The position numbers and the translations under genes are program-made. Of a stretch of DNA of 64,000 bases, positions 17,395-26,104 are shown one piece after another (the stretch's first letter is position 1; each line of letters opens with the position of its first letter). Source of the stretch: Paracoccus indicus. GTDB taxonomy: Bacteria; Pseudomonadota; Alphaproteobacteria; Rhodobacterales; Rhodobacteraceae. The notes beneath the pieces were generated by a model. That model did not search any database, was not told where the DNA came from, and saw only the letters and a program-made list of their open reading frames with translations. The stretch spans positions 248,001 through 312,000 of the forward strand of contig NZ_PYWA01000003.1 in assembly GCF_003056335.1 (NCBI RefSeq), in the 5' to 3' direction.

Positions 17395-18927
17395 TTACAG
17401 CGGAATGTTGTCGTGCTTTTTCCACGGGTTCGTCAGTCGCTTGCCGCGCAGGCTGGCGAATGCACGTGCCACGCGGCGGCGGGTTGATCGTGGCTGGATC
17501 ACCTCGTCGATGAAGCCCTTTTCGGCGGCGACGAAGGGGTTTGCAAAGCGGTCCTCGTAATCCTTGGTGCGGGCCGCGATCTTGTCGGCATCACCCAATT
17601 CGCTGCGATAGAGGATCTCGACCGCACCCTTGGCGCCCATCACCGCGATCTCAGCCGTGGGCCAGGCATAGTTGAAATCACCGCGCAGGTGCTTGGACGA
17701 CATCACGTCATAGGCCCCGCCATAGGCCTTGCGGGTGATGACCGTGACCTTGGGCACCGTCGCCTCGCCATAGGCGAAGAGCAGCTTTGCGCCATGCTTG
17801 ATGACGCCGCCGTATTCCTGGCTGGTGCCCGGCAGGAAGCCCGGCACATCGACCAGCGTCAGGATCGGGATCTCGAAGGCGTCGCAGAAGCGCACGAAGC
17901 GGGCGGCCTTGCGGCTGCTGTCGATGTCCAGGCAGCCCGCGAGCACCATCGGCTGGTTGGCGACGACGCCGACGGTCTGACCCTCGATCCGGATGAAACC
18001 GATCAGGATGTTGGCGGCGAAATCCTTCTGGATCTCGTAGAAGTCGCCTTCATCCGCGACCTTGGCGATCAGCTCCTTCATGTCATAGGGCTGGTTCGGG
18101 TTGTCGGGGATCAGCGTATCCAGGCTGGGCTCGATCCGCGCGGGATCGTCGAAGAAGGGGCGGGTGGGCGCGCGTTCGCGGTTGTTCAGTGGCAGGAAGT
18201 CGAACAGGCGCCGGATCTCGGTCAGGGCCTCGACATCATCCTCGAATGCGCCATCCGCGACCGAGGATTTCTTGGTATGGGTGCCTGCACCGCCCAGCTG
18301 TTCGGCGGTAACCACCTCGTTCGTGACGGTCTTGACCACGTCGGGGCCGGTCACGAACATGTAGGAGGTATCCTTAACCATGAAGATGAAATCCGTCATT
18401 GCGGGCGAATAGACTGCGCCGCCCGCACAGGGTCCCATGATCACGCTGATCTGCGGCACGACGCCGGATGCCATGACGTTGCGCTGGAACACCTCGGCAT
18501 AGCCCGCAAGGCTCGCGACGCCTTCCTGAATGCGCGCACCGCCCGAATCGTTCAACCCGATGACGGGGGCACCGTTCTGCATCGCCATGTCCATGATCTT
18601 GCAGATCTTCTGGGCGTGGGTCTCGGACAGGCTGCCGCCGAAGACGGTGAAATCCTGGCTGTAGACATAGACCATGCGCCCGTTGATCGTGCCCCAGCCC
18701 GTGACGACGCCGTCGCCATAGGGGCGGTCGGCCTCCATCCCGAAGTCGGTGCTGCGATGGGCGACGAACATGTCGAATTCCTCGAAGCTGTCCTCGTCGA
18801 CCAGCAGTTCGATCCTTTCGCGGGCCGTCAGTTTTCCCCGACCGTGCTGGGCATCGATGCGCCGCTGTCCGCCACCAAGACGGGCCTCGCTGCGGCGGCG
18901 CTCAAGCTCTTGCAGAATGTCGGTCAT
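17395..18927 (-). CDS. pccB: Propionyl-CoA carboxylase beta subunit (carboxyltransferase)
   Basis: This 510-residue subunit transfers CO2 from biotin on PccA to propionyl-CoA. It has two crotonase-fold halves: [20 protein letters not shown] near the start, [20 protein letters not shown] and [19 protein letters not shown] in the N half; [35 protein letters not shown] and [16 protein letters not shown] in the C half. Length is typical. AAGGGGG precedes ATG 18927. It is the first gene of the minus-strand propionate group; a TTTGCAAA element lies about 70 bp upstream. Confidence 0.97.
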   Translation of the reverse strand: MTDILQELERRRSEARLGGGQRRIDAQHGRGKLTARERIELLVDEDSFEEFDMFVAHRSTDFGMEADRPYGDGVVTGWGTINGRMVYVYSQDFTVFGGSLSETHAQKICKIMDMAMQNGAPVIGLNDSGGARIQEGVASLAGYAEVFQRNVMASGVVPQISVIMGPCAGGAVYSPAMTDFIFMVKDTSYMFVTGPDVVKTVTNEVVTAEQLGGAGTHTKKSSVADGAFEDDVEALTEIRRLFDFLPLNNRERAPTRPFFDDPARIEPSLDTLIPDNPNQPYDMKELIAKVADEGDFYEIQKDFAANILIGFIRIEGQTVGVVANQPMVLAGCLDIDSSRKAARFVRFCDAFEIPILTLVDVPGFLPGTSQEYGGVIKHGAKLLFAYGEATVPKVTVITRKAYGGAYDVMSSKHLRGDFNYAWPTAEIAVMGAKGAVEILYRSELGDADKIAARTKDYEDRFANPFVAAEKGFIDEVIQPRSTRRRVARAFASLRGKRLTNPWKKHDNIPL

Positions 18928-18997
18928 GGAAGCCCCCTTGATGTCATCAGGTCACGCTAGCGGGTGATGCAGGTGCAGCAAAGAAAAATCGGGAACA

Positions 18998-19014
18998 TTT
19001 GCAAACGACGCAAA
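18998..19014 (-). promoter_or_regulatory. Putative PccR (ScfR-family) operator upstream of pccB
   Basis: A perfect palindromic TTTGCAAA at 18998-19005 is followed closely by a second half-element, GCAAAT, at 19010-19015. In Rhodobacter sphaeroides the regulator PccR recognises paired TTTGCAAA elements at the pcc promoter. Here the spacing of the second element differs from that pair, so the match is partial. It lies 71 bp upstream of the pccB start, between divergent pccB and alr. No pccR-like gene is in the window. Confidence 0.6.
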
Positions 19015-19093
19015 TTTAGGCACCGGCAAAATGCAAACCTGCGAAATTGCGGCGGCACTTGACCTTGAGGCGGAGCGGAGGCAATCCAGCGCC

Positions 19094-20110
19094 ATGGGTT
19101 TGCACATCGACATTTCGGCCGTCATGGCCAATTACAGCGCGCTTGCGGCGAAAGCCCCCGGTGCGGGGGCGGCAGCGGTGATCAAGGCCGATGCCTATGG
19201 TTTGGGCGCCGCGCGGATTGCGCCGGCCTTGTATCAGGCGGGCGCGCGCGATTTCTTCGTGGCCCTGGCCGCGGAAGGGCAGGCCATCCGCGCGCTTCTG
19301 CCCGACGATGCCACCATCAACGTCCTGTCCGGTCATATGGTGGGCGAGGATCTGACCGGGCTGGTTCCGGTCCTGAACAGCCCCGAACAGTTCTTCCGCG
19401 ATCGCGCGATGCGCCCCGGCCAGCCCTTTGCCATCCAGCTGGACAGCGGCATGAACCGCCTTGGGATGGAGGCCGCCGAATGGGCCGCCATCCGCACCGA
19501 GGCGCTGGCCGCCGGTCCCGCTTTCATCATGTCGCATCTGGCCTGCGCCGATGAACCCGATCATCCCGCCAATGCGGCCCAGCTGGCAGCCTTCCGCGCC
19601 ATGACCGACGGCTGCAACGTGCCGCGTTCGCTGGCGGCGACGGGCGGCATCCTTCTGGGGCCGGATTATCACTTCGAGATGGTCCGCGCAGGGATCGGCA
19701 TGTACGGCGGCATGCCCTATGCCGAAGCGCAGCAGGCTGTCACCCTGTCACCCCGCGTGATCCAGACCCGCGACGTAAAAGCCGGAGAGACGGTCGGCTA
19801 TGGCGCCTCTTGGCGGGCCGAACGCGACTGCCAGATCGCCACGGTCGATGCGGGCTATGCCGACGGCATCCTGCGGGCGCTTTCGGGCACGGGGGCGCAG
19901 ATGTATGCGGGCGATGTGGCCTGCCCGATCGTGGGGCGGGTCTCGATGGACCTGATCACGGTCGATGTGACGGCGCTGGAGGTCGTGCCGCCGACGCTGG
20001 ACCTTATCTGCGTCCATCAGCCCATCGACCGCCTGGCCGACTTGGCCGGGACGATCGGATACGAGATCCTGACCTCGCTGCGGCAACGATACCAGCGGAC
20101 CTATCCGTGA
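19094..20110 (+). CDS. alr: Alanine racemase
   Basis: This 338-residue PLP enzyme interconverts L- and D-alanine for peptidoglycan. The PLP lysine is in AAVIKADAYGLGA (Lys31); LDSGMNRLGM, the domain-2 motif VGYGASWRAE with the catalytic Tyr, and GRVSMDLITVDVT are present. I chose ATG 19094 (MGLHIDISAVMANYSAL) because it matches family N-termini; GGAGG lies 12 bp upstream. An in-frame ATG at 19031 would add 21 odd residues without a ribosome binding site. It overlaps the next gene by 4 bp (GTGA). Confidence 0.95.
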   Translation: MGLHIDISAVMANYSALAAKAPGAGAAAVIKADAYGLGAARIAPALYQAGARDFFVALAAEGQAIRALLPDDATINVLSGHMVGEDLTGLVPVLNSPEQFFRDRAMRPGQPFAIQLDSGMNRLGMEAAEWAAIRTEALAAGPAFIMSHLACADEPDHPANAAQLAAFRAMTDGCNVPRSLAATGGILLGPDYHFEMVRAGIGMYGGMPYAEAQQAVTLSPRVIQTRDVKAGETVGYGASWRAERDCQIATVDAGYADGILRALSGTGAQMYAGDVACPIVGRVSMDLITVDVTALEVVPPTLDLICVHQPIDRLADLAGTIGYEILTSLRQRYQRTYP

Positions 20111-20871
20111 CACCCATCCGGACGGTCGGCCGCGCCGCGCTGCGCCTGACGCGCGGCATCGGGGCGGTCGCGATCTTTGCCGGGCGTGGGCTTGGTGGGC
20201 TGCGGATCCATGGGTTGCGGGCGCTTGCGGTGCAGATGCTGCAGATCGGCTGGCTGTCGTTGCCCGTCGTCGGTCTGACGGCCCTGTTTACCGGCGCGGC
20301 ATTGGCCCTGCAGATCCATTCCGGGGGTGAGCGTTTCCAGGCGGGCGACGTCGTTCCCGCCATCGTGGCCATCGGCATGGTGCGCGAACTGGGGCCGGTG
20401 CTGGGCGGCCTGATGGTTGCGGCCCGCGTCGCCAGCAGCATCGCGGCCGAGATCGGCACCATGCGCGTCACCGAACAGATCGACGCGCTGGTGACGCTGT
20501 CCACCGATCCGGTCCGCTGGCTGGTCACGCCGCGCCTTTGGGCCGCGATCTTGTCGCTGCCGGTGCTGGTCGCGGTGGGCGACATCATCGGGATCATGGG
20601 TGGATGGCTGGTGGGCGCGGGATCGCTCGGGTTCAACTCGGCCACTTATATAGCCAACAGCTGGGCCTATCTGGAATTCTGGGACGTTGCTTCGGGGCTG
20701 ATCAAGGGCGCGGTCTTCGGGCTGATCGTGGCGCTGTCGGGCTGCTGGTTCGGGATGCGGTCCTCGCGCGGAGCGGCGGGCGTGGGGCGCGCGACCACGC
20801 AGGCCGTGGTGGCGGCCGCCGTCGGCATCCTTGCCGCGAATTTCGCGCTGACAGGGCTGTTCTTCCGATGA
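20107..20871 (+). CDS. mlaE: MlaE-family ABC transporter permease
   Basis: This 254-residue inner-membrane permease belongs to the MCE-type phospholipid transporters that maintain outer-membrane asymmetry. It has about five membrane segments and the family block MVRELGPVLGGLMVAARVAS followed by AAEIGTMRVTEQIDALVTL. The start is GTG at 20107, overlapping the alr stop as GTGA, so it is translationally coupled. Its stop overlaps the ATPase start as ATGA. No MCE substrate-binding protein (MlaD) follows, so that subunit must be elsewhere. Confidence 0.93.
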   Translation: MTPIRTVGRAALRLTRGIGAVAIFAGRGLGGLRIHGLRALAVQMLQIGWLSLPVVGLTALFTGAALALQIHSGGERFQAGDVVPAIVAIGMVRELGPVLGGLMVAARVASSIAAEIGTMRVTEQIDALVTLSTDPVRWLVTPRLWAAILSLPVLVAVGDIIGIMGGWLVGAGSLGFNSATYIANSWAYLEFWDVASGLIKGAVFGLIVALSGCWFGMRSSRGAAGVGRATTQAVVAAAVGILAANFALTGLFFR

Positions 20872-21572
20872 TCGCGCTGCACGACCTGCACAAGTCTTTT
20901 GGTCCGAAACGCGTGCTGGCCGGTGTGAACCTGCAGGTGGGGCAGGGCGAAAGCCTCTGCGTCATCGGGCAGTCGGGCACCGGAAAATCGGTGCTGCTGA
21001 AATGCATCCTGGGGCTGGTGCAGCCCGACCGGGGGCAGGTCACTTGGAACGGCAGGCCCATCGACCGCGCGGGTTTCATGGCAGGCTTCGGCATGTTGTT
21101 CCAAGGCGCGGCCTTGTTCGACAGCCTGTCGGTCTGGCAGAACGTCGCCTTCCGCCTGCGCCAGAGGATGTCCGACGCCAAGGCCCGTCCTATTGCGTTG
21201 GACAAGCTGGCGCGCGTGGGTCTTGGCCCCGAGACCGCCGATCTGATGCCCGCCGAACTCTCGGGCGGCATGGCCAAGCGGGTGGGGCTGGCGCGCGCCA
21301 TTGCCGACGACCCTTCGGTCATCTTCTTCGACGAACCGACGACCGGGCTGGACCCGATCCGCGCACGCGCCATCAACACGCTGATTCGCGACATCGTCAC
21401 CCAGACCGGGGCCACGGCGATCACCATCACCCACGACATGGATTCGGTACGTGCCATCGGTGATCGGGTCGCCCTGTTGCAGGGCGGGACAATCGTTCAC
21501 GACGGTCCGGTCACCCGGATGGCTGACGCCCCGGCCCTGGCCGATTTTTTGGGCGACGGGGTGGCGAAATAG
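20868..21572 (+). CDS. mlaF: MlaF-family ABC transporter ATPase
   Basis: This 234-residue ATPase powers the MlaE permease. Walker A is GQSGTGKS, the signature is LSGGMAKRVGLARAI, Walker B is VIFFDEPTTGLDP and the switch His is in TITHDM. It overlaps mlaE by 4 bp. The alr-mlaE-mlaF coupling puts a cell-wall precursor enzyme and a lipid transporter under one promoter. A dyad at 21597-21620 after the gene may end the operon. Confidence 0.94.
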   Translation: MIALHDLHKSFGPKRVLAGVNLQVGQGESLCVIGQSGTGKSVLLKCILGLVQPDRGQVTWNGRPIDRAGFMAGFGMLFQGAALFDSLSVWQNVAFRLRQRMSDAKARPIALDKLARVGLGPETADLMPAELSGGMAKRVGLARAIADDPSVIFFDEPTTGLDPIRARAINTLIRDIVTQTGATAITITHDMDSVRAIGDRVALLQGGTIVHDGPVTRMADAPALADFLGDGVAK

Positions 21573-21596
21573 CCCGCGAATGCCAATATCGAATGC

Positions 21597-21620
21597 AACT
21601 TTTGTGCGATCGCAAAAGTT
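21597..21620. promoter_or_regulatory. AT-rich inverted repeat between mlaF and phoH
   Basis: AACTTTTG and CAAAAGTT are perfect 8-bp arms around TGCGATCG, 25 bp after mlaF and about 105 bp before phoH. It has no T-run, so an operator for the phoH operon is as likely as a terminator. Confidence 0.45.
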
Positions 21621-21725
21621 CTGCCGAAATCAGCGGCACAACTGTCGCGGATGCCGCCAACATCGGCTTGTGCGAATCCCCGTGGCTTGCCACCATGACA
21701 ACAGACGCCTGAGCAGGAGAAACAT

Positions 21726-22802
21726 TTGGGTCTTTCCCCAACGCCCCCCGTCGCCACCCCTTCGGCAGAAACCCTGCTGGAGTTTCCCGACAACCGCCTG
21801 CTGATCGATCTCTGCGGTCCCAATGACACCCATCTGGCGCGGATCGAGGAAGCCTTGGGCGTGCATATCCTGCGCCGCGGCAACCAGATTGCCATCGTCG
21901 GCGGCCCCGAGGCCCAATCCGAGGCCGCGCAGTTGCTGAACGGCCTTTATGCACGCTTGGAACAGCACCGCCCCGTCACCCCCGCCGAGGTCGAGGCCGC
22001 GCTCCGCATGGGTGTCGAACCCGCAAGCGAGGTGACCCGCGACGAGCAGCTGGAAATGTTCGCCCAAGGGAACTTCGAACTGCGTACGCGCAAGAAATCG
22101 GTCGAGCCGCGTACCGACGCGCAAAAGGCCTATGTCCGCTCGCTGTTCCAGCATGAACTGGCCTTCGGCATCGGACCTGCCGGCACCGGCAAGACCTATC
22201 TGGCGGTCGCGGTCGGCGTCACCATGCTGATCCAGGGCGAGGTCGACAAGATCATCCTGTCGCGCCCCGCGGTCGAGGCGGGCGAGCGTCTCGGTTTCCT
22301 TCCCGGCGACATGAAGGAGAAGGTCGATCCCTACATGCAGCCGCTTTATGATGCGCTGAATGACTTCCTTCCCGGCAAGCAGATGCAGAAGCTGATGGAG
22401 GAAAAGCGGATCGAGATCGCACCCCTGGCCTTCATGCGCGGGCGCACCCTGTCGCGCGCCTTCGTGGTGTTGGACGAGGCGCAGAACGCTAGCAGCATGC
22501 AGATGAAGATGTTCCTCACACGTCTTGGGGAAGGGTCGCGCATGGTCATCACCGGCGACCGCACCCAGATCGACCTGCCGCGCGGCATGCAGTCGGGGCT
22601 TGTCGATGCCGAAAAGGTCCTGAAGGACGTCAAGGGCATCAGCTTCAGCTATTTCACCGCCGATGACGTCGTGCGTCACCCGCTTGTCGCGCGGATCATC
22701 AAGGCGTATGACGCCGAGGAAATCGCGGCAGTGGCCCGCGGCCAGACAGAGGAAGCGCGCGGCCAATATGTTCCGCGCCGTGCAATGCGAAGCGATGGCT
22801 GA
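21726..22802 (+). CDS. phoH: PhoH-like ATPase
   Basis: This 358-residue protein is the YbeZ/PhoH P-loop ATPase associated with YbeY in rRNA maturation. An N-terminal KH-like region (residues 20-90) is followed by FGIGPAGTGKTYLAVAVG (Walker A), ILSRPAVEAGERLGFLPGD and FVVLDEAQNAS (Walker B), then ITGDRTQIDLP. The start is TTG at 21726, chosen because AGGAG lies just upstream and no ATG fits. It overlaps ybeY by 8 bp, matching the conserved ybeZ-ybeY-ybeX order. Confidence 0.95.
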   Translation: MGLSPTPPVATPSAETLLEFPDNRLLIDLCGPNDTHLARIEEALGVHILRRGNQIAIVGGPEAQSEAAQLLNGLYARLEQHRPVTPAEVEAALRMGVEPASEVTRDEQLEMFAQGNFELRTRKKSVEPRTDAQKAYVRSLFQHELAFGIGPAGTGKTYLAVAVGVTMLIQGEVDKIILSRPAVEAGERLGFLPGDMKEKVDPYMQPLYDALNDFLPGKQMQKLMEEKRIEIAPLAFMRGRTLSRAFVVLDEAQNASSMQMKMFLTRLGEGSRMVITGDRTQIDLPRGMQSGLVDAEKVLKDVKGISFSYFTADDVVRHPLVARIIKAYDAEEIAAVARGQTEEARGQYVPRRAMRSDG

Positions 22803-23289
22803 CGATATAACGGTCGATTGCGTCATCGAAGACGACAGATGGCAGGCCGCCGACCTTGAAGGGTTGGCGGCCACCGCCGTGACTGCGACCCTCGAATGGG
22901 TGGAAACCGGCGGAGAGGTCGTGGTCATGGGCTGCGACGACGCCCGTATCGCGGCGCTGAACGCCGATTTCAGGGGCAAGCCCAAGGCGACGAACGTGCT
23001 GTCCTGGCCCTCGGAAGACCCCGAACCCCACGCCCCCGGCGAACGTCCCATGCTGCCCGAGGGTGAGGAATTGGGCGATATCGCGATCGCTTATGACACC
23101 TGCCTCGCCGAAGCACAGGCGCAGGGCAAGCCCTTCGACCATCATGTGATCCACCTGCTGGTGCATGCCACGTTGCATCTTTTGGGCTATGATCACCTGA
23201 ACGACCCGGATGCCGAACTGATGGAGGCATCCGAGCGTGCAATCCTTGCGACGCTGGACATTCCAGACCCCTATCGGGAGACAGACTGA
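22795..23289 (+). CDS. ybeY: Endoribonuclease YbeY
   Basis: This 164-residue zinc RNase matures the 16S rRNA 3' end and helps ribosome quality control. The signature HLLVHATLHLLGYDH supplies the three zinc histidines (H-x3-H-x5-H). KATNVLSWPSED and ELGDIAIAYDT are the other family blocks. ATG 22795 lies inside the phoH 3' end (8 bp overlap). Its stop and the corC start share a base (TGATG). Confidence 0.95.
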   Translation: MADDITVDCVIEDDRWQAADLEGLAATAVTATLEWVETGGEVVVMGCDDARIAALNADFRGKPKATNVLSWPSEDPEPHAPGERPMLPEGEELGDIAIAYDTCLAEAQAQGKPFDHHVIHLLVHATLHLLGYDHLNDPDAELMEASERAILATLDIPDPYRETD

Positions 23290-24230
23290 TGAATTCGGAA
23301 GCTCGATTACCTGACTATTCCAACGACGACATGCCTGCCCGCAGGGTCGACATGTCCGAGGATGAAGAGCGCGAAAGTCCCAATCGCGGTTTCTTCGGTC
23401 GGGTCTTTCACGCATTGACCAATTCCGAATCACAAGACGATGAGAATCAAGGATCCGAAGACCGCCATTCCGGCAAGCCGGGCTTGGTCAACCTTCGCCG
23501 GATGCGCGTCGATGACGTGGCCATCCCCAAGGTCGAAATCATCGCCGCGCCCGCAAACATCACCCTTCCCGATCTGGTCGAGATGTTTCGCGAACATGGG
23601 TTTTCCCGAATTCCGGTCTTTCGCGGCACCTTGGACAGCCCGCTTGGCCTGCTGCACCTGAAGGATCTGGCGCTGAAACACGGTTTCGGCGAAGGTGGCA
23701 AGTTCACCTTGCGACCCATGCTTCGCCCCCTGCTTTACGTCCCCCCCTCGATGCCTATCGGCGTGTTGTTGCAACAGATGCAGCAGAAGCGGACGCATAT
23801 GGCGCTGGTTATCGACGAATACGGCGGCGTCGACGGGCTGGTCACCATCGAAGACCTGATCGAGCAGGTCATCGGCGAGATCGAAGATGAACACGACGAG
23901 GTCGAGGGGGGCCTCTGGGTTCGCGAAAAGCCCGGCCAGTGGTTCATCCAAGCTCGCGCCAGCCTGTCCGACATCGAGGAGGAAACCGGCCTTCACCTGC
24001 TGGACGAGGAGGTCGACGAAGAGGTCGACACCCTTGGCGGTCTGATCTTCATGCTGGCGGGACGCGTCCCGTTGCGGGGCGAGGTCATCAGCCACCCCTC
24101 GGGGGCTGAGTTCGAGGTGGTCGAGGCCGATCCCCGTCGTCTGAAGCGCATCCGTCTGCGGATGCCAAGCGTGGGTACGCCCTCGGATCGCCCGGTCGCC
24201 CTGCAGAATGACCCCGAGCGCGAAGACTGA
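23289..24230 (+). CDS. CBS-domain CorC/HlyC family protein
   Basis: This 313-residue cytosolic protein has two CBS domains (about residues 75-200; the second contains ALVIDEYGGVDGLVTIEDLIE) and a C-terminal CorC_HlyC domain with a DEEVDTLGGLIFMLAGRVP block. It is the YbeX-like partner downstream of PhoH and YbeY and probably has a ribosome or metal-ion role. There is no membrane DUF21 part. In many proteobacteria lnt follows; here the strand changes instead. The stop is 4 bp from the convergent hydrolase gene. Confidence 0.92.
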   Translation: MNSEARLPDYSNDDMPARRVDMSEDEERESPNRGFFGRVFHALTNSESQDDENQGSEDRHSGKPGLVNLRRMRVDDVAIPKVEIIAAPANITLPDLVEMFREHGFSRIPVFRGTLDSPLGLLHLKDLALKHGFGEGGKFTLRPMLRPLLYVPPSMPIGVLLQQMQQKRTHMALVIDEYGGVDGLVTIEDLIEQVIGEIEDEHDEVEGGLWVREKPGQWFIQARASLSDIEEETGLHLLDEEVDEEVDTLGGLIFMLAGRVPLRGEVISHPSGAEFEVVEADPRRLKRIRLRMPSVGTPSDRPVALQNDPERED

Positions 24231-24234
24231 TTGA

Positions 24235-25179
24235 TCAGCTGGCCCTGAAGTGGGCCAGCATTGCCGCCATGAATTGATTCCTGCGGTCGGTGGTCTCAAT
24301 CATGATCTCATGACGCGCGCCTGCGATCTCCAGCAGGCGCCCATTGGGCCAACGCTTGGCGCGGTCGCGAATGGCCTGCGCCGCGACCACCTTCTCCTCG
24401 GACCCCAAGGCCACCAGCATCGGAATATCGGGCGAGGCGAGCCGGGACAGGCGGGAACATTCGTTCAATGCCTGGCCGACCCAATCGAAACTGGCGCCAC
24501 CGATGGTCAGCTGCGGCCAGTTTGCAGCCTCGCGCACCAGGCGCGCCCATTCGTCGACATTGCCGGTCAGCAAGTTGTCGTTGAAGCTTTCGTCCAGCAC
24601 ATAGGTATCCGACGCGCCCCCGCTGCCCGGAACGACATTGCCGCCGCGTCCGATCCGCCCCGCAAGGCTGGCGATCCCGCGCGCTGCCCCATGTTGGAAG
24701 GGGCGCAGGCTGATGCCCCACATGGGTGCCGAAAAGGCGGCGCTTTTGACCGGCAAACCGTTCATCAGCGCGGCCAGAGCGATGCAGCCGCCCATCGAAT
24801 GGGCAAGCAGGTGCCAAGGCCGAGGCAACTCATGCTGCCCGGCCACGGCGACCATCTGTTCCACATCGCGCTGATAGTCCGAAAATTCCGTGATATGCCC
24901 CGGGCGGGGATCGTCCTGAAGCCGGTCCGACATGCCCTGTCCCCGCCAGTCGATGGCGAGGACGGCATAACCTTCATCGGTCAGGCGATGCGCGATAGGG
25001 GCATATTTCTCGACGTATTCGGTCCGGCCCGGAAACAGAAGGACCGTCCCGCTGGTATGCTTCCCTCGGGGTTGCCACAGGGCAATGCGCAGGCGCCTTC
25101 CATCATCGGCCGTGACGAAGAAGGCGCTGGCAGGCGCCAGCCCATCGTCGGGAAGCTGATGGAAGGGCGCCTGCTGCAT
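24235..25179 (-). CDS. Alpha/beta hydrolase, PldB (lysophospholipase L2) type
   Basis: This 314-residue serine hydrolase has the nucleophile elbow in LLAHSMGGCIAL, the oxyanion block LLFPGRTEYVEKY, DWRGQGMSDR, and a late GARHEIMIE carrying the catalytic His. The family includes lysophospholipases and monoacylglycerol lipases. I chose ATG 25179; an in-frame TTG nine bases upstream is possible. The start is 5 bp from the stop of the SCP2 gene, implying co-transcription of two lipid-related proteins. Confidence 0.85.
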   Translation of the reverse strand: MQQAPFHQLPDDGLAPASAFFVTADDGRRLRIALWQPRGKHTSGTVLLFPGRTEYVEKYAPIAHRLTDEGYAVLAIDWRGQGMSDRLQDDPRPGHITEFSDYQRDVEQMVAVAGQHELPRPWHLLAHSMGGCIALAALMNGLPVKSAAFSAPMWGISLRPFQHGAARGIASLAGRIGRGGNVVPGSGGASDTYVLDESFNDNLLTGNVDEWARLVREAANWPQLTIGGASFDWVGQALNECSRLSRLASPDIPMLVALGSEEKVVAAQAIRDRAKRWPNGRLLEIAGARHEIMIETTDRRNQFMAAMLAHFRAS

Positions 25180-25184
25180 GGGGC

Positions 25185-25469
25185 TCAAGACAGCTTCTGG
25201 CCCAGTTGCATGGCGACGCCCATCGAGCCGTCGACCTTCAGCTTGCCGGTCATGAAGGCGGTGGCGGGGTTGATGTCGCCGTTCAGGATGCCTTCGAAGG
25301 TGTCGCGGCTGGCGGTCAGGGTCACTTCGGACTCCTCGTCGCCCGCGTGAACGCCATTTTCGTTGATCATGATCGCGCCTTCATCCTCGATCACGAATTT
25401 CGCGGTCGAATCGAAGCTGTCGATCTTTTCGCCCAACTTGCGGACGGCTGCGTTCACAACATCGCTCAT
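25185..25469 (-). CDS. SCP2 sterol-binding domain protein
   Basis: This 94-residue single-domain SCP2 protein should bind lipid or acyl-CoA in a hydrophobic tunnel. Typical blocks are FVIEDEGAIMINENG, VTLTASRDTFEGILNGDINP and TAFMTGKLKVDGSMGVAMQL. ATG 25469 is preceded by GAGG; an in-frame ATG four codons upstream is less well placed. It is upstream of and coupled to the PldB-type hydrolase gene. Confidence 0.92.
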   Translation of the reverse strand: MSDVVNAAVRKLGEKIDSFDSTAKFVIEDEGAIMINENGVHAGDEESEVTLTASRDTFEGILNGDINPATAFMTGKLKVDGSMGVAMQLGQKLS

Positions 25470-25531
25470 TTTGTACCTCATAGTGCGCTTTGGCTGGCAC
25501 CCCGCCTGCTGGCCGGGTTACACCTTATCAT

Positions 25532-26101
25532 ATGAAGGCGTCCTTACAGGTTTTCCATACTGCCGTGACGGCATTGCGACACAAGGTGCTGATGATTTTC
25601 ATCGTTCTTGCCGCGTCGCTGCCTGCCATGGCGCAGGACGACGCCTTCGCGCGGCTTGCAAACCCCGAGGGCGAGGGGTGGCGCATTGCCGAAAGCGACA
25701 TCCTGCGCGAATGGTCGAAATCCGGTTCGGCGGCGATGGACCTGCTGCTGAAGCGCGGCGAGGATGCGCTGGACATGGGCGACATTCCGGCGGCCATCGG
25801 TCATCTGACGGCGCTGACCGACCATGCGCCGGATTTCGCCACGGGGTTTCAAGCGCGGGCCGCGGCCTATGCGGCTGCGGGGGACTTCGGTCCCGCCATG
25901 GCCGACCTGGCGCGCACGCTGGAATTGCAACCGCGCCAGTTCCAGGCGCTGACCCAGCTGGGCAGCATGCTGGAGGAGATGGGCGATGACGACCGCGCCC
26001 TTTCGGCCTATCGCCAAAGCCTGAAGATCCACCCCCATCAGCAAGAGGCAATTGATGGCGTCGCACGTCTGGAACGCAAGGCAATCGGTACCGATATCTA
26101 G
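25532..26101 (+). CDS. Exported tetratricopeptide-repeat protein
   Basis: This 189-residue protein has an N-terminal hydrophobic segment ending LPAMAQDD, a signal peptide cleavage site, and three TPR units between residues 75 and 180 (DMGDIPAAIGHLTALTDHAP, AAAGDFGPAMADLARTLELQ, DDRALSAYRQSLKIHP). It should act as a periplasmic scaffold. A shorter start, ATG 25592 (MIFIVLAASLPAMAQ), has an AAGGTG upstream and may be the real one. It sits 3 bp ahead of the helicase gene. Confidence 0.82.
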   Translation: MKASLQVFHTAVTALRHKVLMIFIVLAASLPAMAQDDAFARLANPEGEGWRIAESDILREWSKSGSAAMDLLLKRGEDALDMGDIPAAIGHLTALTDHAPDFATGFQARAAAYAAAGDFGPAMADLARTLELQPRQFQALTQLGSMLEEMGDDDRALSAYRQSLKIHPHQQEAIDGVARLERKAIGTDI

Positions 26102-26104
26102 GCC

